This document shows, one piece after another, positions 40,209 through 47,374 of a stretch of DNA of 64,000 nucleotides. The DNA is from Hyphococcus lacteus (GTDB taxonomy: Bacteria > Pseudomonadota > Alphaproteobacteria > Caulobacterales > Parvularculaceae). Numbering within the stretch: position 1 is the stretch's first letter; each line of letters starts with the position of its first letter. The notes below the pieces were generated by a model. It searched no databases and was not told the DNA's origin. It was given only the letters and a program-made list of their open reading frames with translations. Location of the stretch: the NCBI RefSeq assembly GCF_041058985.1, contig NZ_JBEHZE010000001.1, forward strand, positions 1,054,001 through 1,118,000, read 5' to 3'. The translations under genes and the position numbers were made by a program.

Positions 40209-43094
40209 GTGACCACCCAACCCGAACAAGTTCTTGAAGACAACCTTGTCGATCAGTTGACGACGCTTGGTTATGAGCGGGTGACCATCCGCGATGAAGA
40301 CGCGTTGTTGGCGAACCTCAAAAACCAACTAGAAAAACACAACAAGGTCACGTTTTCCGACGCGGAGTTTGCGCGGGTATTGAACCACCTCGATAAGGGG
40401 AACGAGTTTCAGCGCGCCAAGACATTGCGCGATAAATTCAACCTGCGCCGCGATGACGAAACCAATATCTATATTGAATTCCTGAATATGGAACATTGGT
40501 GTCGCAACCAATATCAGGTGACGCAACAAGTCAAAGTCAAAGGCAAATACGACAACCGCTATGACGTGACGTTGCTCGTTAATGGTTTGCCGCTTGTGCA
40601 GATCGAATTAAAACGGCGCGGGCTGGAATTGAAAGAGGCGTTCAATCAGGTCAATCGCTATCACCGGCATTCATATTGGGCCGGGAATGGTTTGTTTAAA
40701 TATGTGCAGATTTTTGTGATCTCGAATGGCGTCAATACAAAATATTACGCGAACAACAGACGCCAAACATTCAAGCAAACATTCTATTGGGCAGACCGCG
40801 ACAACAATTTAATCACGCAGCTTAATCAGTTTGCCGAGGCTTTTCTGGAGAAGTGCCACGTCTCCAAGATGATTTGCAAATATATCGTTTTGCACGAATC
40901 CGACAAACTTTTGATGGTGTTGCGCCCCTATCAATATTACGCGGTGGAGGCGTTGGTCGACCGCGTTAAGAACACCGAGAAAAACGGTTATATCTGGCAT
41001 ACGACGGGATCGGGTAAGACCCTGACCAGCTTTAAGGCTGCGCAAATTCTCGATGATCTGCCCACGGTTGAAAAGGTTGTTTTCTGTGTTGATCGGGCGG
41101 ACCTCGATTATCAAACCGCGCGGGAATTTAATTACTTCTCCGAAGGCAGTGTCGACAGCACCAGCAACACGGCAAAGCTCGTTAATCAGCTAACCGATGA
41201 TACGCGCCTGATCGTGACGACGATTCAAAAGCTCAATACGGCTATTCATAAAAAACGCTATCGGGACCAGCTGGAGAAACTCGCCAACAAGCGAATTGTT
41301 TTTATTTTCGACGAGTGCCACCGCTCGCAATTCGGCGAAACCCACAAGCGGATAAAAGAATTTTTCACCCGCGCGCAAATGTTCGGTTTTACCGGAACGC
41401 CTATTCTTGAAAAGAACGCCGTCCGTAATGAGCTAGGAAAGCGTACGACCAAGGACCTGTTCGATTTATGCTTGCATAAATATGTAATCACCAATGCGAT
41501 CAGCGACGAGAATGTTCTGAAATTCTCCGTTGAATATTGGGGCAAGCTCAAACGAAAAGATGGCGGCTTAATCGACGAAGAAGTCGCGGGCATCAACACA
41601 AAAGAGTTTTTTGAAAACGAAGACCGTATAAGCGGAATCGTTGATTGGATTATCGCCAATCATGACCGAAAGACGCATAATCGCGCGTTTTCGGCGATGT
41701 TCTGCGTGAGCAGTGTCGAGGCTTTGACCAAATATTATGAGGCGTTCAAAACCAAGAAAGAGGCCGGGCAACATGGGCTTCGTGTGGCGACGATATTCAC
41801 TTACACGCCGAACGAAGAAGACGCCGACGCGGATGGAAATATTCCGGAACCGGATTTCGATATCCGGACCGAAGAGACCAAAAGCAAGCATTCGCGCGAT
41901 CTGCTCAATGATTATATTGCCGATTACAACGCCATGTATGGCACCAAGCATTCGGCGAATGATTCAAAGGGCTTTTACGCCTATTACAAAGACATCGCCA
42001 AGCGCATCAAAGAGCGTGAGAAAGACAGCTTCGACGATAAAGACCGCGTCGATATTCTGCTCGTTGTGAATATGTATTTGACCGGTTTTGACGCAAAAAA
42101 GCTCAATACGCTCTATGTAGACAAGAACCTGAAATATCATGGTTTGGTTCAGGCATTTTCGCGCACGAACCGGATTTTGGGCGATCTCAAATCACACGGC
42201 AATATTGTCTGTTTCCGTAACCTCAAGAAGAAAACCGATGAGGCGATTGCGCTGTTCTCTAATCCGAATGCCAGCGAAGTCATCCTCATGGAGCCTTATG
42301 GCGACTATGTGGAACAATTCAACGAAGCGCTCGCGCATCTATTTAACATCGCGCCCACAGTGGATAGCGTCAACGAGCTACCGAGCGAAAAAGAGGAACT
42401 CGCCTTTGTACAGGCATTCCGCCAGCTAATACGCCTCAAGAATATACTTGGCGGATTTTCCGATTTTACCTTCGAGGACCTCGATATCGAAGAGCAGACC
42501 TTCGAAGACTATAAGAGCAAATATCTCGATATATACGACAAAACCCGAAACGACAGCGAAGGCGAGCAATCGTCTATCATCAATGATATCGATTTTGAGT
42601 TAGAGCTAATCCAGCGAGACGAGATCAATGTCGCGTATATTCTGGCGCTCTTGGCTGATCTGCATAAGGCGGATCAGAAAACCGATGCGAAGAGCAAGAA
42701 AGACGCCAATGAAAAGCGCAAGGCCATTAGCGACCTTCTCGGATCAGAGGCGCAACTGCGTAGCAAGAAAGAGTTGATTGAACGGTTCATCGCGGAACAT
42801 ATGCCGAAGGTGAAGAAGGGCGAGGATGTTGCCGTTGCGTTCAAGGCTTACTGGACCGAAGAGCGTCAAAGCGCTTTGGCGACGCTCTGTGAAGAGGAAG
42901 GGCTGCGTCCGGATCAAATCGAGAGCATTATCGAAAGTTATCATTTCACCGGACAGACACCGCTCCGCGATACAGTGGTTGCCGCGCTCGTCGAAAAGCC
43001 TAAAGTCTTAGAGCGGAAGAAAATTGTCGAGCGCGTTACCGAGAAGATCATTGCGCTTATCCGTCGATTTGATGACGATATGGGAGCCGTATAA
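40209..43094 (+). CDS. hsdR: Type I restriction-modification, endonuclease/translocase subunit
   Basis: 961 residues, GTG start three bases after the membrane-protein stop. N-terminal PD-(D/E)xK nuclease (LVNGLPLVQIELKRRG, about residue 132). SF2 helicase motor: Walker A TTGSGKTLTS (about 266), DECHRSQFG (about 368), MFGFTGTP, and motif VI-like LVQAFSRTNRI. The C-terminal ~250 residues bind HsdM. It cuts unmodified DNA after ATP-driven translocation. It is the last gene before the right island end. Confidence 0.97.
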   Translation: MTTQPEQVLEDNLVDQLTTLGYERVTIRDEDALLANLKNQLEKHNKVTFSDAEFARVLNHLDKGNEFQRAKTLRDKFNLRRDDETNIYIEFLNMEHWCRNQYQVTQQVKVKGKYDNRYDVTLLVNGLPLVQIELKRRGLELKEAFNQVNRYHRHSYWAGNGLFKYVQIFVISNGVNTKYYANNRRQTFKQTFYWADRDNNLITQLNQFAEAFLEKCHVSKMICKYIVLHESDKLLMVLRPYQYYAVEALVDRVKNTEKNGYIWHTTGSGKTLTSFKAAQILDDLPTVEKVVFCVDRADLDYQTAREFNYFSEGSVDSTSNTAKLVNQLTDDTRLIVTTIQKLNTAIHKKRYRDQLEKLANKRIVFIFDECHRSQFGETHKRIKEFFTRAQMFGFTGTPILEKNAVRNELGKRTTKDLFDLCLHKYVITNAISDENVLKFSVEYWGKLKRKDGGLIDEEVAGINTKEFFENEDRISGIVDWIIANHDRKTHNRAFSAMFCVSSVEALTKYYEAFKTKKEAGQHGLRVATIFTYTPNEEDADADGNIPEPDFDIRTEETKSKHSRDLLNDYIADYNAMYGTKHSANDSKGFYAYYKDIAKRIKEREKDSFDDKDRVDILLVVNMYLTGFDAKKLNTLYVDKNLKYHGLVQAFSRTNRILGDLKSHGNIVCFRNLKKKTDEAIALFSNPNASEVILMEPYGDYVEQFNEALAHLFNIAPTVDSVNELPSEKEELAFVQAFRQLIRLKNILGGFSDFTFEDLDIEEQTFEDYKSKYLDIYDKTRNDSEGEQSSIINDIDFELELIQRDEINVAYILALLADLHKADQKTDAKSKKDANEKRKAISDLLGSEAQLRSKKELIERFIAEHMPKVKKGEDVAVAFKAYWTEERQSALATLCEEEGLRPDQIESIIESYHFTGQTPLRDTVVAALVEKPKVLERKKIVERVTEKIIALIRRFDDDMGAV

Positions 43095-43118
43095 ATGCCC
43101 TAAACCCACCGCCAAAAT

Positions 43119-43140
43119 GTGGGGGTATCATTGGGGGTAT
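43119..43140. repeat. GGGGGTAT arm-type repeats, right end
   Basis: GTGGGGGTAT (43119-43128) and TTGGGGGTAT (43131-43140), the same sequence as the left-end cluster, 60-80 bases before the right att copy. Supports a two-ended integrase recognition architecture. Confidence 0.6.
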
Positions 43141-43186
43141 CGCTCAAAATACAATTGAAATAATTATTTAAAAACAATTGTATATA

Positions 43187-43262
43187 GCAATATTCGCAGT
43201 CACCTATGCGCACCATAGGCTGGACGAACACGAGTGTGTTCGTTTATACCTGCGAATATTGC
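43187..43262. repeat. 13-bp perfect inverted repeat enclosing attR
   Basis: GCAATATTCGCAG (43187-43199) and CTGCGAATATTGC (43250-43262). Between them lie the att copy and a second hairpin ACGAACAC-GAGT-GTGTTCGT (43223-43242). The whole could fold as a cruciform. It is not a recognisable terminator because no T run follows. Confidence 0.6.
43198..43217. repeat. attR: right copy of the tRNA-Thr 3' end
   Basis: AGTCACCTATGCGCACCATA, identical to 32615-32635 except for the loss of one G in the GCGGC run. It marks the right edge of the island. Confidence 0.82.
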
Positions 43263-43635
43263 ACTGCGCTTAATGTCCGCCTTGCGAAGCCTTCAAATAT
43301 TGCGTGTTGATGCCGACAAAAAACTCCTTGCGCCACCGCCCATTCGAATAAGGCCCCAGGCAAAAAGAACAGATGCGGCGACGCAACCAATAATGGCGTA
43401 GATCCGCATGCGTCATGCTGACAACCAGCGTCGTATAAATTGCGATTGGAAAAGCTGATTTGTGTCGGCGAGACCAGTGCGCGGGTGTAGAACAGAATAG
43501 CCGGGCCCAGCAGCCTTCGAATAGAAAATTCTACACCTACAAGATGGGTCGCGAGGTTGTAAGCTCTGGACACGATAATCAATTCACGGAGAATAGGGGC
43601 CAGCACGGCGGGCAGCAAAGCCTTGAAGTGAATTA

Positions 43636-43800
43636 TTAGGTCTTTTTGCCCATCCCTTTGGCTGAGCGCCATCGCCAAAAAAATGCTATGATAGCCGCTG
43701 CGGCAGAGTAAGAAATCGTCATGAACGGCACCGGGTATCTGACAAGTTTTCCCAATATGTAATCAAAGAGCGATGGCGCAAATAACCACTCCCTTGCGGG
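43636..43800 (-). pseudogene. Degenerate coding fragment of a membrane protein
   Basis: An open stretch without a clear start reads PAREWLFAPSLFDYILGKLV, then RYPVPFMTISYSAAAAIIAF, FWRWRSAKGMGKKT and stop: one likely membrane helix and a basic C-terminus, as at the end of a real membrane protein. No in-frame start with a ribosome site precedes it. Downstream (43247-43635) three other frames hold shorter coding-like pieces (RIYAIIGCVAASVLFAWGLI; HADLRHYWLRRRICSFCLGP), as in a gene broken by frameshifts. The 777-base gap between hsdR and the aminotransferase gene is otherwise empty. I do not recognise the parent gene. Confidence 0.3.
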
Positions 43801-43871
43801 CTAAAGTTAGTGAAGCTTTGAAGAGGTGGGTGTGTTGTCTGCGCGATCACCGTGCAGTTCGGTCTGGGCTC

Positions 43872-45002
43872 CTACAGAACTTTTTCTATGACTTTGATGA
43901 CATCGTCGATTTCTTGACCGAGCTTATAAAAGATCGGCAATCTGACGAGCCTTTCTGCAATATCATTTGTTACCTTTAGCGGTCCGTGTGCCCGGCCATA
44001 ATTCATCCCAGCCGGTGCAGAATGCAATGGCACATAATGGAACGGTGTCATGATTCCATTTTCTTTCATTGCACCAATGAAATTAGCGCGATCTTCCTGG
44101 TTGGGCATTAATACATAATAGAGATGCCCATTATGCTCGCAGTGATCTGGGATGTGAGGGTAGGTAAAGTCATTTCGCCCGAGGCCACGAAGGAAGTCAT
44201 TGTACTGATTCCAGAGCCGGAGTCGTTCCGCTGAAATTTTATCGACGTTTTCTAATTGTCCAAAAAGGAAGGCAGCACTCAATTCGCCCGGTAAATAAGA
44301 GCTTCCGATATCTACCCACGTATATTTATCGACCTGTCCTCTGAAAAAGCGAGTTCGGTTTGTTCCCTTTTCTCTTATTATCTCCGCGCGCTCCATCAAA
44401 CGGCTATCATTGATAATCAGTGCACCACCTTCTCCGCAAGTAATGTTCTTGGTTTCGTGAAAAGAGATTGTGCTTAGGTGTCCGATCGATCCGGCCTGGC
44501 GACCTTTATATGTTGACCCTAAAGCTTGGGCAGCGTCTTCCACGAGCCACAAGCCATAGTCGTCGGCTATGGCTCTTATTTTGTCGAGCTCGGAGCAAAC
44601 GCCAGCGTAGTGGACGGTGAAGATTGCCTTTGTGCGTTCAGTAATGGCATCAACGATCAGGTTTTCATCCATGTTTAGTGTGTCAGGTCGCACATCGACA
44701 AACACGGGTTTCCCCCCTCTCAGCACAACGGCGTTGGCAGTAGAAACGAAAGTAAAACTCGGCATGATAACTTCATCGCCGGGGCCAATGCCCGTCAATA
44801 TAGCGGCCATTTCAAGGGCGGCCGTACATGAGTGGGTTAGAAGTGAACCAGCGCAACCAATGCGTTTGTTGATCCAGTTTTGACATTGTTCTGTGTAGTG
44901 ACCATCACCAGATAATTGCAGGCGTTTGATGGCATCTGTTATATATTCGAGTTCTTTTCCGACCAATGCTGGCCGATTGTAGGGAATATTTGTTGTCCCC
45001 AT
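43872..45002 (-). CDS. PLP-dependent sugar aminotransferase (WecE/RffA type)
   Basis: 376 residues of the DegT/DnrJ/EryC1 family. NIPYNRPALVGKELEYI and LQLSGDGHYTEQCQNWI are the WecE/RffA opening, GPGDEVIMPSFTFVSTANAV binds PLP, EDAAQALGS follows and the Schiff-base Lys is in SFHETKNITCGEGGA (about residue 184). WecE converts TDP-4-keto-6-deoxy-glucose to the 4-amino sugar (Fuc4N). No sugar-nucleotide dehydratase lies in the window. It is the last gene of a minus-strand run with the formyltransferase and GT2, which suggests the amino group is formylated next. Confidence 0.93.
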   Translation of the reverse strand: MGTTNIPYNRPALVGKELEYITDAIKRLQLSGDGHYTEQCQNWINKRIGCAGSLLTHSCTAALEMAAILTGIGPGDEVIMPSFTFVSTANAVVLRGGKPVFVDVRPDTLNMDENLIVDAITERTKAIFTVHYAGVCSELDKIRAIADDYGLWLVEDAAQALGSTYKGRQAGSIGHLSTISFHETKNITCGEGGALIINDSRLMERAEIIREKGTNRTRFFRGQVDKYTWVDIGSSYLPGELSAAFLFGQLENVDKISAERLRLWNQYNDFLRGLGRNDFTYPHIPDHCEHNGHLYYVLMPNQEDRANFIGAMKENGIMTPFHYVPLHSAPAGMNYGRAHGPLKVTNDIAERLVRLPIFYKLGQEIDDVIKVIEKVL

Positions 45003-45048
45003 AGTATCACCTATCTATATAAACGAGCATTCAACGCGATGAATTAGA

Positions 45049-45936
45049 CTAGTTGCCAGTAAAACGCTCTCTTAGTTTTGTAAACTTGACGATTTCAGAA
45101 TTGCTACTCGCGGCCCTTATTATTTTCAGCATCCCAGTACCGCAAACCACCACCGGACATCCGTCTTCAATACTCCAGATTTTACCGGGCTGACGTATAG
45201 AAAATGTTAAGTCTGCACATACCACCGCTTCATGAATGACGATGACTTCATTCTGATAATGACACTTTGCCCCTTCATACGGAAACCCGAGAGCATTCAC
45301 TGTGCGCGCCAATTCGTCTGCAGATAGACTCCAATCGAGGAAGTAATCAGCTTGATCGCGCCATATTGAATAAGTTGCTAAGGATGCATCTTGCTCTTTT
45401 CCGACGAGCGCGCCAGCCTCTCGTTTTTTCAGGATGTCAGCCACCAATGTTGACATTATGTCTGCTTGAATTTGCAGCGCGTCATGAATTTTTAACGGGT
45501 ATGAAATTGTGGCTGTTTGTTGTGCAATTATGGGACCTTCGTCAACTTTGTCGTTAGCAAATAGCGCAGTGACGCCGATTTCTGTATCACCATTAATCAG
45601 TGCAGTAACTGTTGGGGCAAAGCCGCGATATTTCGGTAAAAGAGAATCGTGAAAAACGATTAGTTTTGCTTCGCTGTTTTTTATGAGGAATTGCCAGCCA
45701 ACTGTGAATGTAAGCTCATCCTTTCCCAAAACCGGCCGCGTTGATTTTTCAAACTGGACATTGTTTTCATTAGCTAATTTTTCAATTTTTGAAAACGACC
45801 GGGACTGATCTTTGGGCTGATCGTAGCTAACAATTCTATTTGGCAATAAATTTATTGCTTTTAGCTTTTGGAGGAACTCAACGCCTTTTAAGCCGACGAC
45901 AAGTGCAGTGAAGGGTAGGTGCGCGACAGTCATCAT
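45049..45936 (-). CDS. Formyltransferase family protein (sugar N-formyltransferase-like)
   Basis: 295 residues. The formyl-THF fold is visible: IVFHDSLLPKYRGFAPTVTA (about residue 95), ALINGDTEIGVTALFANDKV, and DEGPIIAQQ with the catalytic Asp. The C-terminal part (SIWRDQADYFLDWSLSADEL, TVNALGFPYEGAKC) matches the OB-like domain of ArnA/Fmt. The canonical Asn two residues before the His is replaced by Val (VFH). By context, the substrate is a 4-amino sugar nucleotide from the neighbouring aminotransferase; methionyl-tRNA is unlikely. Overlaps the GT2 stop. Confidence 0.82.
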   Translation of the reverse strand: MMTVAHLPFTALVVGLKGVEFLQKLKAINLLPNRIVSYDQPKDQSRSFSKIEKLANENNVQFEKSTRPVLGKDELTFTVGWQFLIKNSEAKLIVFHDSLLPKYRGFAPTVTALINGDTEIGVTALFANDKVDEGPIIAQQTATISYPLKIHDALQIQADIMSTLVADILKKREAGALVGKEQDASLATYSIWRDQADYFLDWSLSADELARTVNALGFPYEGAKCHYQNEVIVIHEAVVCADLTFSIRQPGKIWSIEDGCPVVVCGTGMLKIIRAASSNSEIVKFTKLRERFTGN

Positions 45937-46874
45937 TTTCCTGTTTGATGAGAGGCAATTTCAGAAATAACAAAGCTAGGCCGTTCTTTCGCTTCTCTTA
46001 GTACGCGCCCTAAATAAATCCCGATCAGGCCTGCAGCTGCAATGTTGGCTCCCCCGAGGAACCAGATTGAAATCACGATGCTTGGCCACCCCTGAACATC
46101 ACTTCCGCCGAGAAGCGCCCAAATAAGATAAATTCCGCCAAAGAAAAATGATAGAGCGGCGATTAACCCACCAATCATAGACATGATCCACAATGGGCGG
46201 TCTGAAAAAGATAAAACAACATTGGTGCCCAGTTTTAGGAGAGTTTTCAGGTTGTATGATGACTTTCCTGCATGTCGTTCGTTATGTTTGACGCTAATGG
46301 TGGTTTGCTTGAAGCCAAGCCATTGAATCATCACAGGGAAATATTTTTGTTCTTCAGACCAGCTATTATATGCGGCAATTACCTTTTCTTGGTACAGGCC
46401 AAAATTCGCAATGTCCGCGTCAATTTTCTGGCCTGTGAGATAGCTGAGGACCGCATAATAAGTTTTTGAGAAAGCTCTTCTCAGCCAACTGTCTGTTCGG
46501 GCGTCCCGCTTGACTAAAACGACCTCTGCGCCCTCCATTGCCTTTTCCCACATTGCCGGAAGGGCGCTTGGATGGTCTTGTAAGTCGCAATCAAGAACGA
46601 CGACCCACTGACCACGGACTATGCTTAGCCCTGCTTCAATCGCGGAGTGTTGGCCGTAATTTCTAGACAAATTTATGCCCGTTACCTCGGGTGTAGATTT
46701 TGTAAGCTCCTTGATAGCCTCCCATGAATCCTCGGGACACTTGTCGTTTACGAGGATAATCTCGAAATCTACGTCGATAGTTTCACAAGCCTTACGAATT
46801 TCTAAAACTAGCTTTTCCAGACAATCTCGGCACTTATAGACGGGTGAAACGAAAGATATAATAGGTTTCAGCAT
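45933..46874 (-). CDS. GT2 glycosyltransferase, GtrB/ArnC type (undecaprenyl-phosphate sugar synthase)
   Basis: 313 residues from MLKPIISFVSPVYKCRDCLE; an ATG five codons upstream is possible. Family signatures: EIILVNDKCPEDSWEAI, GINLSRNYGQHSAIEAGL, VVLDCDLQDHPSALP (DxD region) and NERHAGKSSYNLKTLLKLG, followed by two membrane helices (about 230-255 and 265-295). It would move a sugar from a nucleotide donor to undecaprenyl phosphate on the inner face. The layout matches ArnC and GtrB. First gene of the minus-strand run with formyltransferase and aminotransferase. Confidence 0.92.
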   Translation of the reverse strand: MLKPIISFVSPVYKCRDCLEKLVLEIRKACETIDVDFEIILVNDKCPEDSWEAIKELTKSTPEVTGINLSRNYGQHSAIEAGLSIVRGQWVVVLDCDLQDHPSALPAMWEKAMEGAEVVLVKRDARTDSWLRRAFSKTYYAVLSYLTGQKIDADIANFGLYQEKVIAAYNSWSEEQKYFPVMIQWLGFKQTTISVKHNERHAGKSSYNLKTLLKLGTNVVLSFSDRPLWIMSMIGGLIAALSFFFGGIYLIWALLGGSDVQGWPSIVISIWFLGGANIAAAGLIGIYLGRVLREAKERPSFVISEIASHQTGK

Positions 46875-46970
46875 GATCTCACAGAGCATAAAAATTGAGT
46901 TTCGGAACTGATTTTAATAACCATAAATCACTATAACCTGCAAACAACTAAAAGGCAGCGATACGATCAC

Positions 46971-47348
46971 ATGCAAAAAATGCAAATAGTAAAATACGGT
47001 GTTGCCGGGCTTGCAAATACACTTGTCGCATTTCTCACCTTTTCGGCGCTAATTAAATTCACCCCGCTTGTGTTTTGGATAGCAAATCTACTAGCGATTA
47101 TTGCGTCTCTCATTTCGGGATTTTTACTAAGCCGTTACTTTGTATTTTCAGCGGCCATAGGGTCGGGTAAAGCGCAAGGTTGGAAGTACGGTGTAACATT
47201 TGCGATTCAATATGCGGTGAGTACTGCCTTAATCTATGCAGGCATTAGGGCGGGTGCGTCGGAGCAGTTAGCGTACATCCTTATGTTGCCATTTGCCATT
47301 TCTGTCTCGTTCTGCCTGCAAAAATTTTGGGTGTTTAAACCTACCTGA
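46971..47348 (+). CDS. gtrA: GtrA family flippase-like membrane protein
   Basis: 125 residues with four membrane helices. MQIVKYGVAGLANTLVAFLT and FVFSAAIG, then LQKFWVFKP at the end are typical GtrA. GtrA proteins are thought to flip undecaprenyl-phosphate-linked sugar to the periplasmic side. It is divergent from the GT2 and convergent with the Gtr_II gene, so regulation is not shared in a simple operon. Confidence 0.9.
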   Translation: MQKMQIVKYGVAGLANTLVAFLTFSALIKFTPLVFWIANLLAIIASLISGFLLSRYFVFSAAIGSGKAQGWKYGVTFAIQYAVSTALIYAGIRAGASEQLAYILMLPFAISVSFCLQKFWVFKPT

Positions 47349-47374
47349 GAAAGAGCTTTCCTCAACCGTCGGAG

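Larger units (their letters stand above)
32636..43217. mobile_element. 10.6-kb genomic island with type I R-M system, integrated at tRNA-Thr
   Basis: Bounded by copies of the tRNA-Thr 3' end. Contents in order: P4-type integrase, a regulatory protein, AlpA-like HTH, HTH/zinc protein, a second tyrosine recombinase, and hsdM-hsdS-membrane protein-hsdR, all on one strand. No capsid, tail, relaxase or conjugation gene is present, so it is a small integrative defence island and not a prophage or complete conjugative element. Repeats TTGGGGGTAT lie just inside each end. The right att copy has lost one G, so exact excision may be affected. Confidence 0.85.

Noticed and set aside
32636..43217. Prophage or conjugative element
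   Set aside because: No capsid, portal, tail, lysis, relaxase or type IV secretion gene. Only integration, regulation and restriction genes are present.
43244..43678. Minus-strand open frame of 144 codons beyond attR
   Set aside because: No family resemblance, starts inside another coding-like piece and ends in the inverted repeat at attR. Coding-like segments lie in the other frames too, so I treat the region as degenerate.
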